In this document: piece by piece, positions 1 through 11,106 of the stretch
Layout of the letters: each line of letters begins with the position of its first letter
Numbering within the stretch: the stretch's first letter is position 1
The notes under the pieces: generated by a model
Databases searched by the model: none
The model's input: only the letters and a program-made list of their open reading frames with translations
Told to the model about the DNA's origin: nothing
Program-made: the position numbers and the translations under genes
Assembly: GCA_017163975.1 (NCBI GenBank)
Contig: JAFFSR010000245.1
Span: 945,001-1,009,000 of the forward strand
DNA from: Anastatus disparis
Lineage: Eukaryota > Arthropoda > Insecta > Hymenoptera > Eupelmidae
Length of the DNA stretch: 64,000 nt
Reading direction: 5' to 3'

Positions 1-63
1 TATATAATGTGTACTTACTGTTTCATTATGTTTTCAGTATATCTGCTTGCAGAGTGAAGAACA

Positions 64-871
64 ATGGCGCAATTGCAAAAGAAAAAGTATGTAAAACATT
101 TGTTTTGTTCGAAATAGAATAATTTAATATAAGTTGATAGTAAAATGTATTCACTTGATATTCATAGGAATCGTTTTGGAAATGTTCAGTTTGAGACGTT
201 AATCACATACATGGAGCAACATAATTTATTTGCCAGAGGGCAAATCACAAAACTTGGTCGCCAAGGGCATCAAAAATACAAAAAGATGTGGAACGAGTTA
301 AAAAACAAATTGAATCAAATTGGTCCTTCTGTTAAAGATGTCTGTGGATGACAACGGGTAGGTTCAGATAATTATTATTATTATTATAATAATTATTATT
401 ATTTTAAATAATGTATTTTTATTTCTTTATGTTTGTTTAGACTTGGAACAATTTGAGGAAAGAAGCTAAAATCAAGAAAGCAAAATTTATGAAAGCTTAC
501 CTTAAAACTGGACATAACAATCCAGACATTGCTTTAAAAGATGCAGATGAACGCATCTGCCAAATATATGGCAAATTTGGGATTGGGTTAAATGTTGTAA
601 AAGAACTAGGATTTCGTCAGCCACAAAATTTGATCAAACAGCCTTGTACACACACGCCAAGTAAGATATATAATTTCTTAATATTTTATAATTTAATATG
701 ATTATTAAATTAATAGAATTATTAAATTAAGATAATAATGTCCTTACATAAGCAGCTGAACATAATATTTATGAATATTTGTTTATTATTCATAAAATGA
801 AAAATTCCCTTTCTGAAATGCAAGTCACGATGACTGATGTATTAATCAAGTTTGATGAAGCCTTCAAGTGA
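64..871 (+). pseudogene. Zeste/Myb-SANT-like DNA-binding gene copy A, with premature TGA
   Basis: Four exons fit canonical splice sites and phases: 64-86, 168-357, 441-660 and 753-871 (TGA stop 869-871), for 184 codons including stop. The product reads MAQLQKKK, then a helical segment (VQFETLITYMEQHNLFARG, KMWNELKNKLNQIGPS), TWNNLRKEAKIKKAKF, and a short helical tail. This follows the pattern of the zeste-type Myb/SANT-like domain: a 'QxExLxxyMExH' start, 'kmWneLkxxLN', then a Trp pair followed by a basic helix. The one defect is TGA at 349-351, exactly where the second copy (3044-4877) has the Trp of KAWQK; TGG to TGA is the simplest explanation. Every other exon is open and every phase matches copy B, so the loss looks recent, or the base is polymorphic or an error. 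Family assignment is by pattern recognition; no role is proven. Confidence 0.6.
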
Positions 872-1301
872 GTGATCAATTTTACAATAATAAATTTTTC
901 TTGCAATTTTTATGCATACAAAATTAAATATAAATTAAAGTTAACTTTCTTATTTTATTTAATATAAAATAAATAAATATAAATGCATTCTGACGCCCCA
1001 AAGCGCCCCGTTTTTCTTCCCTTTTTTATTTTTTTAAATATTAAAAAAATTTGTATTTTTATTTGATTTTATTTTCTTATTTTTCATTAGTATTTGTTAT
1101 ATGTTTTACTATTTAATTATTTAAACGATTTTTTCATTTTAATTTTAATTTATTTTTTATTATTTTCAAATTATTTATTTATTTAATTCGTTATCTAATT
1201 ATTTATTTTAAATAATATATTTTTTTTCTTTAATAAATCATTAGTTATTCATATTTTTATTTTATTTTATTATTTTATTAATAAATTATAAGCGCATAAA
1301 G
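872..1301. other. AT-rich spacer, no gene seen
   Basis: Almost entirely A/T with poly-T runs. It lies between copy A and the GC-richer block that starts near 1300. No reading frame, splice-bounded exon or tandem repeat was recognised. Confidence 0.6.
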
Positions 1302-1302
1302 G

Positions 1303-1397
1303 CATAGTAAGCGCGTGACCTATATACAAGGTTGTATATAGGTCAACGCACAGCTGGCTTACAGCGCGCGAGGCAACCTCACAGCGCGCTTACTATG
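1303..1397. repeat. Nested inverted repeats at the edge of a GC-richer block
   Basis: The 13-mer CATAGTAAGCGCG at 1303-1315 is the exact reverse complement of CGCGCTTACTATG at 1385-1397. Inside it, GTGACCTATATAC (1315-1327) faces GTATATAGGTCAAC (1334-1347), making a tight hairpin. The GC content jumps relative to the flanks. This could be the end or regulatory region of a mobile element whose promoter lies at 1529; I could not find a second copy that would define an LTR. Confidence 0.6.
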
Positions 1398-1528
1398 TCT
1401 TAATATTTAAGCATATAAGAGCGAGCGAGACGGAGAAATAAAACTCCGAAACTTTGTAAAGCCTGTAAGCGCGCGCAACTTTAAAAGCTCCCCACCATTG
1501 TAAGAGAGATGGAGAGAAGCTCGGCGCG

Positions 1529-1536
1529 TATAAAAG
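1529..1536 (+). promoter_or_regulatory. TATA box (TATAAAAG) upstream of the hairpin series
   Basis: A consensus TATAAAAG sits in GC-rich surroundings (GGCGCG before, GCCCGAG after). A start about 30 bases downstream would fall near 1558-1565, so the four hairpins at 1577-1930 would begin within the first 20 bases or so of the transcript. The arrangement resembles the R/U5 start of insect LTR elements, but it is only a sequence match. Confidence 0.45.
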
Positions 1537-1576
1537 CCCGAGTCTCGCTGACTCGCGCGCCTTATTCTTGAATCGA

Positions 1577-1930
1577 CTCAGACCGGTAACAATTGGGATA
1601 TACAAGCGCTTAGGCTTAACGCCCTTTGTTTACCTGAGTTGACATTTAATCAAGAACCAACTATAAATATCTTGGCCGTAGAATATTTTTCGCTTAGCAA
1701 TTGGGACATGCAAGCGCTTAAGCTTAACGCCCTTTGCTTTTTAAAGCAAAAAATTAAAATAAACTTAATAAACCGATAACAATTGGGACATATAAGCGCC
1801 TAGGCTTGACGCCCTTTGTTATCTAAGGTTTCTATTAAAAAAGAAATTCAAATTGAGCTCTATTGACTCTGGGGACATACAAGCGCTCTAGGCTTAACCC
1901 CCCAGGTTAATATTAAGAGCTTTCAAATAA
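1577..1930 (+). ncRNA. Series of four related hairpins with a conserved loop and covarying stems
   Basis: A core of about 30 bases, GGGACATACAAGCGC followed by TTAGGCTTAACGCCC, recurs four times: 1595-1624, 1703-1732, 1785-1814 and 1871-1902. The flanks of each copy pair with each other but differ between copies. Copy 1: CTCA/TGAG plus GGTAACAA/TTGTTTACC (one bulge). Copy 2: AGCAA/TTGCT, with an outer GCTT/AAGC. Copy 3: AACC/GGTT plus a perfect GATAACAA/TTGTTATC. Copy 4: CTGGGG/CCCCAG. Changes on one side of the stem are matched on the other while the loop is held, which is the signature of selected RNA structure. The series starts just downstream of the TATA box at 1529. It could be the leader of an LTR-type element (packaging, translation or frameshift control) or an independent structured RNA. 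I recognise no named family. Confidence 0.45.
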
Positions 1931-2153
1931 AATAAATTGAGCTTACATCTTTAAAAAGCTTCTCTTTTTCTCTCACCGGAGAGTTTTCTTTTTTCATTTT
2001 GTAATTACATACTTATATTTTTGCTTAAAATAAAAGAATATTTAATATAATATATATTTCCTTTTATTATTAAAAATAGTAATACATTAAATACTAACAA
2101 AGGAAACGCCTAGCTTTATTAATAAGCTGACGTTTCATTAACAAAATATTTAA

Positions 2154-2351
2154 CAGCTACCCTCCAATCTGGCCTATTGCCCGAACGGAGCTTGTGTAGT
2201 TTGTTAAATAGGGACCTAGCAGCTACACTCCAATCCGGCCTACTGCCCGAACGGAGCTTTTGTAGTTTGCTAGTAAAGTATTTAATAGCTACCCTCCAAT
2301 CTGGCCCACTGCCCGAACGGAGATTGCGTTGTTTATTAAATACGTTAAAGA
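2154..2351. repeat. Tandem repeat, three units of 66 bp
   Basis: Units begin at 2154, 2220 and 2286. Each contains the sequence AGCTACCCTCCAATCTGGCC (with substitutions), then TGCCCGAACGGAG and a TTGT(A)GTTTG tail. The period is divisible by three, so both strands stay open through it by chance (about 80 codons); codon content gives no reason to call a protein. It lies between the hairpin series and gene copy B. Confidence 0.8.
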
Positions 2352-3043
2352 AAATTATACAAGTTGCGTACATAAAATTAAAAATCTATCGCGTTTATAT
2401 TATACGTTAATTAATCTAGCATCGAATTTGGACCATAATTTATTTTTTTTTTTTTAAAGTAACTATTACCTACTTGGGTACGTTACAACATATATAAATA
2501 TATTCTTAAAGATCTATAAGTACATTATTTAAAGATCTATAAATTATTTGTATTTATATAAAATAATGTTTACATGATAAAAAAATATTAAGTTTACTTA
2601 ATATTATAAATAAAAATTATTATTAGAAAATTTTTGTTAATTATAAAAATTCGAAAATATTGATAAAAATATTATTTATATTTTTTATTAGAAGTAAAGA
2701 TAAATTTTTGAAAATGAAAATACAAAATACACGGTCGATAATGTAGGAATCGCACAGCTATTTTATATTTATTATAAATACAAATTATAATTAAATATAA
2801 TTACAGATTTTTGATAATTACCAAAATATTACTTTTTTTAATAATATTTATCGTATTTATTTAATTAAATAATAAAGTTAACTTTAATTCATTATAATCG
2901 CAAAACAATTAAAAACAGGAAATGGTGGCGCGGTAGTCTTTTATATTAATTTTTCACGCGCGGTTATAAGCGGCTTATTGTTCATTCATTTTCCAAATTT
3001 TAAACAATAACGATCAATTGCGTTTACCATTTTTACGAAAAGA
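2352..3043. other. AT-rich intergenic stretch upstream of gene copy B
   Basis: Mostly A/T. A short GC-richer patch at about 2920-2990 (GGTGGCGCGGTAGTC, CACGCGCGGTTATAAG) lies 60-120 bases before the ATG of copy B and is the likeliest promoter region. No coding exon is seen. Confidence 0.45.
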
Positions 3044-4877
3044 ATGGAACAAAAGCCGTAAGTTATATTCTTTATTACCATCTTTTAAATTTATATTCTT
3101 TAATAAATACATAAATTTGTTATTATTTTTAATACAAATGTAAATATTTTAATAATAACAAAAATTGTTCAATAAAATATACTTTTATTTTATATGATTT
3201 TAAGTTGTTAATAAGCTTTCAAATTTAATTTAGTTTTTATAATAAAAATTATTATAATTATTCTCTAATTATGAATTCTTTATTAAATTATATTAATGAA
3301 ATTTCTTTTTTCAGGAAAAAGTTCAATAAGCCTAACGCTAGGCAAATTGAAACATTAGTAGACTTTATGGTTAGACATCCAGAAGTTGCAAGGGGTTCAT
3401 TCGAAACTTACCAAGATTCATGGATGCTGTTAACTGCACTTTTGAATAGTCAGAGTAAAATCGAAAGATCGATGAAAGCCTGGCAAAAAGTAAGTTATTT
3501 ATAAAGCTTGCAAACATAATATTCTATGTAATATTTGAATTCTATTTTTTTTATCTACTTTTTAGGCTTGGACCGACATGGTAGCAACAGCTCGACAAAA
3601 TGTAAAATATTTTCTGATTGGGAAAAAACATACTCCTGTAGCTCCTCATCATGAAAAAATAGTGGATATTGTTCATTTCAAATATGAAGTTGATAATGGA
3701 AATATTAATGGGCATAATGATGATGACATCCAAATTTTGCCTCCATCGCCAAAACTAGGTAAAGTAACTGTTGGTAATGCAATTTCTAGTATCGATTGCA
3801 AATCATCGACAACTACCAGCAGTGATCCTTACAAATCAAGAGCAACAACCAGCAGTAGTCCTTACAAATCAAGAACAACAACCAGCAGTGGTTATTTATA
3901 TAATTCATCAACAGCTGGTGGCAGTGGTCCTTTGTATAATTCATCAACAGCTGGTGGCAGTGGTCCTTTGTATAATACTAAACAAAGAGAGGCATCATCG
4001 TCGAATGCATCTTATAAGGATAGTACGAGTGAGTCAATAGTTAAGAAAGGTAAAGTGTATATATATAAATACATATATATTTTCTTACATATTTATAATA
4101 TTGTGTACCTTTTTGGATAAAAAAATGTTATGATACATTTGTAATTATTTTTTTTATTACTAATTTAATCAATTTCAAATATAGTTTAAAATATAAATTA
4201 ATTAACAATGCAATCACAGTACATCAAATTTTTTTTATTTATTAAATATAGATCAGTGTTTATAATATATTTTATAGTATTGTTATTTTTAATTCTATTC
4301 TGAGCGGTGCATTTGAAAAATGAAACATCATTATTTTATATTCTTTATTTGATAACTTTTTTGTAGATCGAATGTTACTGATTATGAATTAATAATTAAT
4401 ATTAATAACTGTGTTTTTTTTTTCATTTCAGCCGCTATTTTTCTAAATGCTTTTGAAAATAAAGGATCAGAGTTAGTGAAAGATTTAGCAGAACAATTAA
4501 TGAAGTGTTTTGAGGAACTGAATAAAATTTTAAAAGAAAGTTTTCAACAGCAAAACAGTATTCTTCTTAAATATTTACCCGTAATTAACCAACAAGTCAC
4601 TGAAGCCGTAGAAGATGTAAAAGAGGAAAATACCTTCAGTATTGAAAATGAAAATCCTACGCATGATGTGAATTTTCATGCTGATTACGATCATCATGAT
4701 TATGGTAATCATGATTATGATAACGCTGATGTTGAAAATGCCGTTTACGATATTGGTGTTCATGAAAATGCTATTGATGGTCTTGCACATGATGACAATG
4801 CTGATGATGGTGATGCGGAACGTATACCAATAGAATATTTAGACAATGATTACTTTCTCTTCCAAAAATATTTTTGA
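3044..4877 (+). CDS. Zeste/Myb-SANT-like DNA-binding protein, copy B
   Basis: Exons 3044-3057, 3315-3489, 3566-4049 and 4432-4877 join in phase (2, 0, 1) with canonical sites (GTAAGT twice, GTAAAG; TTTTTTCAG, CTTTTTAG, CATTTCAG) and total 372 codons plus stop. Residues about 5-85 form the putative DNA-binding domain: RQIETLVDFMVRHPEVARG, then W..L...LNS, KAWQKAWTDMVATARQN. Next is a low-complexity Ser/Thr/Gly region with near-repeats (TTTSS.PYKSR; NSSTAGGSGPLY twice), a predicted helix (SELVKDLAEQLMKCFEELNK), and a C-terminal His/Asp/Asn-rich acidic tail. Intron phases and layout match copy A, so the two arose by duplication. This domain type occurs in insect transcription regulators and in DNA-binding partners of Harbinger transposases; which applies here is unknown. 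An overlapping frame (4846-5043) continues with lysine/glutamate-rich sequence, so the original C-terminus may have been longer before a frameshift near 4850. Confidence 0.65.
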
Positions 4878-5267
4878 AAAAAATCTAGCGATAACAAGGA
4901 TTAATAAAGAAGAGGAGTCTAGTAAAAACTCAGACAAAAGTGTAAATCAAGAAAATGAAAAGAGGACAGAAAATATTGGTTTATTAAATAATTTACTTAA
5001 TTTTTTATATCGCTTTACAAATATCAATTTTCTTAACATTTAAATTTTGTGTTTTTTATAAAATTTTTATATTTCTTTGTATCTTGGGCTTTTAGCCTCT
5101 TATTTAATACGTTAAATGATTTATGAATGATGTGTTCTTTTCAATAAGAAAATTATAAAAATGCTTTCATATTTTATAAAAATATTTCAAATGTATTTTT
5201 TAAAATAAATACTAATTTTTGTACAATTTATTCTTAGTTATAATTAAGTCTCTAGTAATTTTTTTGC

Positions 5268-5935
5268 ACTTCAAAGCTCAGTTTTGGCATCTTGATCACT
5301 TTCATCTTCATAAGTCTTAGTAGTTTCATCATCATCATCATCTCCAAAATCTTCACAATATTCAGCTACTTCTGTACAAATTTTGGTTTTAGCATTCCTT
5401 TAATTTTTAGTTACAACTTCTATTAATGTATCTTCATATTCATTGGTAATGTCAGTACACTAAAAATTAAATCCATTTTTGATATTACATTCAAAGCATT
5501 TATTACGATTAAAAAAATTAAATATTGTGTTACTTACAAAATATTGCAAACTTTTATTTAAGTCACCATCTTGTACAGTCTACTTTATCAAGTAGAGGAT
5601 TCATACCTTTATCAGATATTAATTTAATTGTTGTTAATTTAATTTATATGTTGCTCAAACATAGTCGTTCATTTTTTTACAGATCGAGTCGAGCAATTCA
5701 AAAAGATATACTTCTGACATTGATAATGGAACCTTAAATTGTAAAAATTCATTATGTTAATAGAAAATAATTTTATTTAAATTTAATGTTATTTTAATCA
5801 CCTTTTAATGAATTGCATTTCTCTTTAAATTCAATTTATATTGTCTAAATTCAATTTCTTTTGTAGGATCAATTTGACTTACTTCATGTTTAAATTCATC
5901 AACTACTCTTCTACAAACTACATTAAAATTATAAG
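5268..5935 (-). pseudogene. Remnants of an unrecognised minus-strand gene
   Basis: Two minus-strand stretches look coding but are broken. At 5935-5813, after a possible acceptor, the translation runs CRRVVDEFKHEVSQIDPTKE and EIEFRQYKLNLKRNAIH to a stop. At 5460-5268 it reads CTDITNEYEDTLIEVVTKN, a TAA, then NAKTKICTEVAEYCEDFG, a run of five Asp, and ETTKTYEDESDQDAKTEL. The acidic, non-random composition and low frequency of stops suggest decayed exons. I do not recognise the family, and the order and joining of the pieces are uncertain. Confidence 0.3.
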
Positions 5936-6068
5936 ATATATAAAATTTTAAGCAATAATTAAATAATAAATGTTTAAATTAATAAAATAAAATAAAACTT
6001 TATCTTTTTATTTCATATTTTACCGCCAAAAAATGTAAGTACTATGTTTTCTAAAAAGGTAGTATTTT

Positions 6069-6135
6069 ATTCTATGTCACATGTGACTTAGAATAACCGT
6101 GTGTCACTTTTATCTAGTGACACAGTTATAGAATA
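6069..6135. repeat. Compound inverted repeat
   Basis: ATTCTATGTCAC pairs with GTGACACAGTTATAGAAT at the outside, and two inner hairpins are present: TCTATGTCACATGTGACTTAGA, and GTGTCAC/GTGACAC around TTTTATCTA. It may be the end of a small inverted-repeat element; no target duplication was identified. Confidence 0.5.
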
Positions 6136-7033
6136 AGGCCCCTGGGGTAGTGCCCAAACGATATTTGTTTCATTCGGCTTTTATACTTATATGTTTCGTA
6201 ATGATTTTAGGATTCGTTTGACAATTTCAAAATACACGTTGTTGATTTGAACTACTTAATTTTATAATTCTGCTAACTAAAGAGTTTTATTGACAAATAT
6301 TAAATTTTGAGTCTCTTTACTGTTTCGCTTTTTCTGTTTAGCTTGACAAATTCCTTTATTGTTCAATAACTGTTATAATTAGTTCATGAAGTGAAAAGAT
6401 ACTTTAAAATTATAAATGAAAGAAATAAAAGATACGTCGTGACGTAACAATATGTATGAAGACGGTCAGCATGCAAGCTGCAAGAAAAATTTTAATTAAA
6501 ATGATACGTGAACCAAAAAAGGAAAATAATACTATACCCGTAAAGACGGTATGCATACAAGCTGCAAGAAAAGTTTCCTCTCTCTTTTACACCTTGCAAG
6601 TGGTATGCTTATCAGTGAAAATACCGTACAATAGCTCGACCACTTTTTAATGTTTACAGATAATTTTACGTGAAATCCACCCCTCTATTTCTACAAATGC
6701 GAAAACATAGGTTTAAAAAAGAGAGAGAAAGAATATCTGATAATACGCAATATCAACATACCAGGTGTTAAAAATGTTTCGGATACTTACAAGATGTACA
6801 TACTTATCGCTTCCCTTAAATATCTAACAGAGCATATGTTTTCCCTAATTTCTTCTCCTTCTATCTTTATAATCATAGATAATTTTATGGAAAAAATACC
6901 CAACACTGAGTTTTCTTCGCAAGATCGATATTCAAAGTTTTTTAGTTTGATTTTCGAAACTTATTGAGAAAGATATACTTTTTCTTAGCTTTTTCTCAAT
7001 TTGAACGAAAAATATTTTTTTTTAAACAAAAAA
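6136..7033. other. Non-coding stretch with a short direct duplication
   Basis: The words AAGACGGT.GCAT.CAAGCTGCAAGAAAA occur at 6459 and 6542 (spacing 83), the only internal repeat noticed. The rest is AT-rich leader-like sequence before the ATG at 7034. No exon is recognised. Confidence 0.4.
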
Positions 7034-9604
7034 ATGGAAAAAAATAATCAAGTATCAAACGAAATGTCGTGGTTTGATGCTATGGTTGAAGAGGCATTGC
7101 AAAAAGCAATATTACTGAATATTGCTGAATCGATAAGTGGTGTATATTAAAATTTAAATAACGAAAAAGAAAACGACGATATGGGATGGCTGGAAACTTT
7201 TGTTCTTCCAGAAAATGTAGAAGAAGATATTACTATGGATTTGATTAATCAATCGACGAATAGTGTTGTTTCTCGAAGTGTTGGTGAAGAAGAAGAGAGA
7301 ACGAAAGAAGAACGCGTTTGGAACATTGTTGCATTTATAACAAGTGACTTGTGTGACACTGATTGTGACAAACAAAATATTAATAGTGAAGAACAAAACA
7401 ATCAAATTATGTGGTATGATGCAATTATTGAAAGAAATTCGGAAATGCAGGAAATAGAGAATATAGAAGATGTTATAGATATCGTGGATAATAGTGTTAA
7501 TAACGACACACAAAACATTAATAACCTCAACGACGCGGAGGAAGGTATAGTTATATATGAAGAAAAAGTGGAGAAAAAAAAACAAAAAAACAGCTGAAAT
7601 AGACGAAAGAGTAAGAAACTTCGCGAAAGTGAGGGAAACAGCATTTCTCGAGCTTACCCCGTCAAAAACGTTTAGCTAAAAATATTAGTTAAAAAAATAA
7701 CTAAAATATAGCTAAAAATACAGCTATATTCAACTGGAATATAGCTATATTTATATGGATTTTTTAGGTAAAAATCCAGTTATTTTTCAGGTAAAAATCT
7801 AGCTAATATTTTCAGTAGCTTACAACAGCTGAAAATATAACTGTATTTTCAGCTATATTATCAGCTATATTTTTAGATATATTTTTAGGTACTTTTTCAG
7901 CCAACTTTGCAGCTATTAATATATAAAATTTTTCTTTTTTTTTATTCCACATCTGGTAAATTATTGTTATTTACATATCTAATATGACTAAAAATTACAA
8001 GGTACTAAATGAATCTCAACATTCTAATTTTCAATATTTTTATAGCTGCAAAGTTGGCTGAAAATGTACCTAAAAATATATCTAAAAATATAGCTGATAA
8101 TATAGCTGAAAATAGAGTTATATTTTCAGCTGTTGTACTACTGGAAATATTAACTAGATTTTTACCTAAAAAATGACTGGATTTTTAGCTAAAAAATCCA
8201 TATAAATATAGCTATATTCCAGTTGAATATTAGCTGTATTTTTAGCTATATTTTAGTTATTTTTAACTAATATTTTTAGCTAAACGTTTTTGACAGGGTA
8301 TGGAGAAATTGAAAAAAATTGACAGATTTGGGAATCATTATAAGCCAGTGCAAGGAAGAACTTGATTTCCTAGCAAACAGAGTCACCCAACGACGGTGTA
8401 TTGAAGATAAGCGCATAATTTATTATTGGGCCCAAGAAATTGTACACGCAAACGCGCTCGTAATAACAACTCAATCGTTCAGTCTGACGGGGGAAGAATT
8501 CTTTAAGAGCCTAACCCCAGTAGCGAGGCCTCAGGAGGATACAAATCTTCAACATCTAGAAATCACAAAAAAAACCGTGCAGTGTATGCTGCTGGACATT
8601 TCATACTTGCAGGCAAAAATAATAGCATAGTAAGTATCAATATTATTATTTTTTAAAAATATTTTTCTACCTATTTTTTTTTAAATTGTAAAAAAGCTTA
8701 ATTTTTTAAATAAATTTTTTTAAATTATTAGTTATTAAAAAATGTGTAAATTCATAAATAGATTTTTTTTTCTATTTAAAAAATTTTTTTAAATTATTCG
8801 AAAAATTTTATTGAAAATTATTACTTTTGAATTCAATATATTCATAATTTTTAATTTTTTTCAGTGCCCAAATCCATACCCCTACTCTGATGCATACAGC
8901 ACTAAGAAAAAATACAATATATTATATATGGCGCTATAAAGCTGCACAAAATTCGGCGAAGGTTCGTGTCACATACGAGAGCGACGGAGAGCTGACCAAA
9001 TACCCATACGGAGGGGAAGAGTTCTTAGATGTGATCTCGAATGAAGAGTTTGATACGATTATAAATCAAGAGCCTCAGCGCTCGTTATTATATAATAGAA
9101 GATCGAGTAACCCGCCGACGGCTACTCATGTATACGAAGGTATAGAATAAAAAATTTAAACGTATTTAATTTGTTAATTTTTCATTTATTAACCTTATCC
9201 ACTTATCCCTTAAAAATTTATATTGTATACTTTTTAATTAAAAAGAAAAATCAAATTTAAAACCAGATTTTAAAATTTAATTAATAACAATATTTAACAA
9301 GATATTAATTTTTATGTTCTTATGATTAATTTTTTCATACATATTTTTAAATTTCAAATAATTTGTTTAAACTTTTTAAATAGATATTATTATTATTATA
9401 AAATATACAATTTTATTTATTTAACATTTTAAATTTTCATAAAGTTTTTATATTTAAAGTTAGTAAACATATTATTTTAATTATATTTTAAATTAAGTAT
9501 GCATAAAGATTACTTTTTAATCACCGTAGATATTAGAGGGAGGGGAAAGAGAATTATTTTCAGACTATACAGCCCTGTGTACAATACCCCAAGCAGAGAG
9601 GTAG
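7034..9604 (+). pseudogene. Unrecognised gene C, broken by stops, A-run frameshifts and a MITE
   Basis: From the ATG at 7034 the frame gives MEKNNQVSNEMSWFDAMVEE, meets one TAA at 7148-7150, and continues in the same frame to 7597 (acidic, Asn/Glu-rich). A one-base change in the A-runs near 7570-7590 shifts to a frame reading EIDERVRNFAKVRETAFLEL up to a TA-flanked MITE (7657-8298). Removing the MITE and one TA lets the frame run on; a second A-run shift (8312-8318) leads to LTDLGIIISQCKEELDFLAN and on to KIIA. A phase-2 intron (8630-8864) joins to YAQIHTPTLMHTALRKNTIY and on to HVYEG; a phase-1 intron from 9140 may join a short last exon at 9564-9604. Domain order is unrecognised. Breaks in homopolymers could be assembly errors, but the TAA and the MITE are real disruptions of the exon. 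Confidence 0.4.
7657..8298. mobile_element. TA-flanked foldback MITE inside gene C
   Basis: Ends CCC(C/T)GTCAAAAACG are inverted and the arms pair over roughly 270 bases each, built of AGCTAAAAATA-type words. TA at 7655-7656 and 8299-8300 is the target duplication, as in the Tc1/mariner superfamily. There is no coding capacity. It interrupts the reading frame of gene C. Confidence 0.8.
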
Positions 9605-9639
9605 AGGAAGACGGAGAGGACCCACCATGGACACTGTAA

Positions 9640-11081
9640 CAGTCCCAGACAGGACCGTTGCGAACTTGGCGAGATGAAATGGATTAAAAAAAAAAATAAA
9701 TATCCAAAAAAATTGCGTTTTTTTTGCAGATTTTGCAATTTCTAAAAAGAAAATTGCATATTTACTCGTTTTTTTGCAAAATTAAAAAATTATTCATTGT
9801 TGCGAATTAAGTAATAAATAATTTTTTTTACATGAAATAAACATTTATTGTATAATAAAAAAAGTACTAATCGTTTGCAAATTTATTGTGGATGAGCCCA
9901 AGATTTCGCAAATTTGTAAATTTGTATTATTTTATGAATTACTAAATGCAAAACATATTGATCGCAGCAAATTTTGATAAAAAAATCGTTTTGTTCATAA
10001 ATTATAAAAATAACGTATAAATAAATTATACTAATCATTTGCAATTTTATTGCGGGTGAAGAATTAAATTTGAGAACTTAAACATTCGTTTGATTAATGT
10101 AAATAATAATAATTTTATGAATTAACTGACTTTGATCATTTCTCCAGTGCATTTGCGCATGCGCAAATATTAGATTAAAGCGCGTATTTTAAATGTATAA
10201 TATATAAATGCTTGGTACTTTTATTTGATCCGATAAAAAGAAATGTTTTTTGAGATTGTACTCCATTTATTAATAAATTAAACGGGATAAATCTTTTTTA
10301 TGTTAATACTTTCGAATGATTTTTTTTTTAAATTATAACGATAAAAAAATTTTTATGAATTATTGAGAAACAATCTTTACTTTTCATATATTATAATGAT
10401 CGGTTAAAGAACCCTAAAAAAAATTAATCCAGTATAAAAAATATTAATAAAATCGCATCCAATGATCCAGCGGACATGGATTTTTTACATGGGCTGCTTA
10501 ATCTTTTCTTCAAATAATCTGAAACTATAAAAAAAAGTCAAATAATTCTAGTTTCTTTTTTTTTTATTTAATGCATTTCATTAATGCAATTGAAAACAAA
10601 GCAATGGTAAAATAAAAAAATAAATAGTAAAAAATAAATAATAAAAAATAAATGGTCTCAAATTTAATTCTTTACCTGCAATAAAATTGCAAATGATTAG
10701 TATAATTTATTTATACGTTATTTTTATAATTTATGAACAAAACGATTTTTTCATCAAAATTCGCTGCGATCAATATGTTTTGCAGTTAGTAATTCATAAA
10801 ATAATACAAATTTACAAATTTGGGAAATCTTGGGCTCATCCGCAATAAATTTGCAAACGATTAGTACTTTTTCTGTTCTACAATAAATGTTTATTTCATG
10901 TAAAAAAAATTATTTATTACTAATTCGCTACAATGAATAATTTAATTTTTCAAAAAAACGAGTAAATACGCAATTTTCTTTTTAGAAATTGCAAAATCTG
11001 CAAAAAAAACGCAATTTTTTTGGATATTTATTTTTATTTTTTTCCATTTTATTTCGCCAAATTCGCAACGGTCTGCGACTG
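9640..11081. mobile_element. Foldback element of 1.4 kb with arms of about 430 bp
   Basis: Left end CAGTC(C)CAG...ACCGTTGCGAACTTGGCG is inverted at the right end (CGCCAAATTCGCAACGGT CTGCGACTG). The arms pair through GCAATTTTCTTTTTAGAAATTGC-like, GGATGAGCCCAAGATTT and TTATACTAATCATTTGCAATTTTATTGC segments, up to about 10078 and from about 10652. The middle is non-coding. A five-base insertion (ACAGG) separates the outermost nine bases from the rest on the left. No transposase is seen, so it is non-autonomous. Confidence 0.75.
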
Positions 11082-11106
11082 CCATACTATAAATTATGAT
11101 TTTAGA

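Noticed and set aside
349..351. TGA read as selenocysteine in gene copy A
   Set aside because: The paralogue and the family have Trp there, and no SECIS-like hairpin was noticed; TGG-to-TGA mutation is simpler.
1585..1910. CRISPR-like array (regularly spaced repeats)
   Set aside because: Only four copies, unequal spacing, spacers that pair with each other's flanks, and a eukaryotic setting.
7154..7644. Minus-strand Phe/Ile-rich ORFs opposite gene C
   Set aside because: Antisense shadows of the Glu/Asn-rich coding frame.
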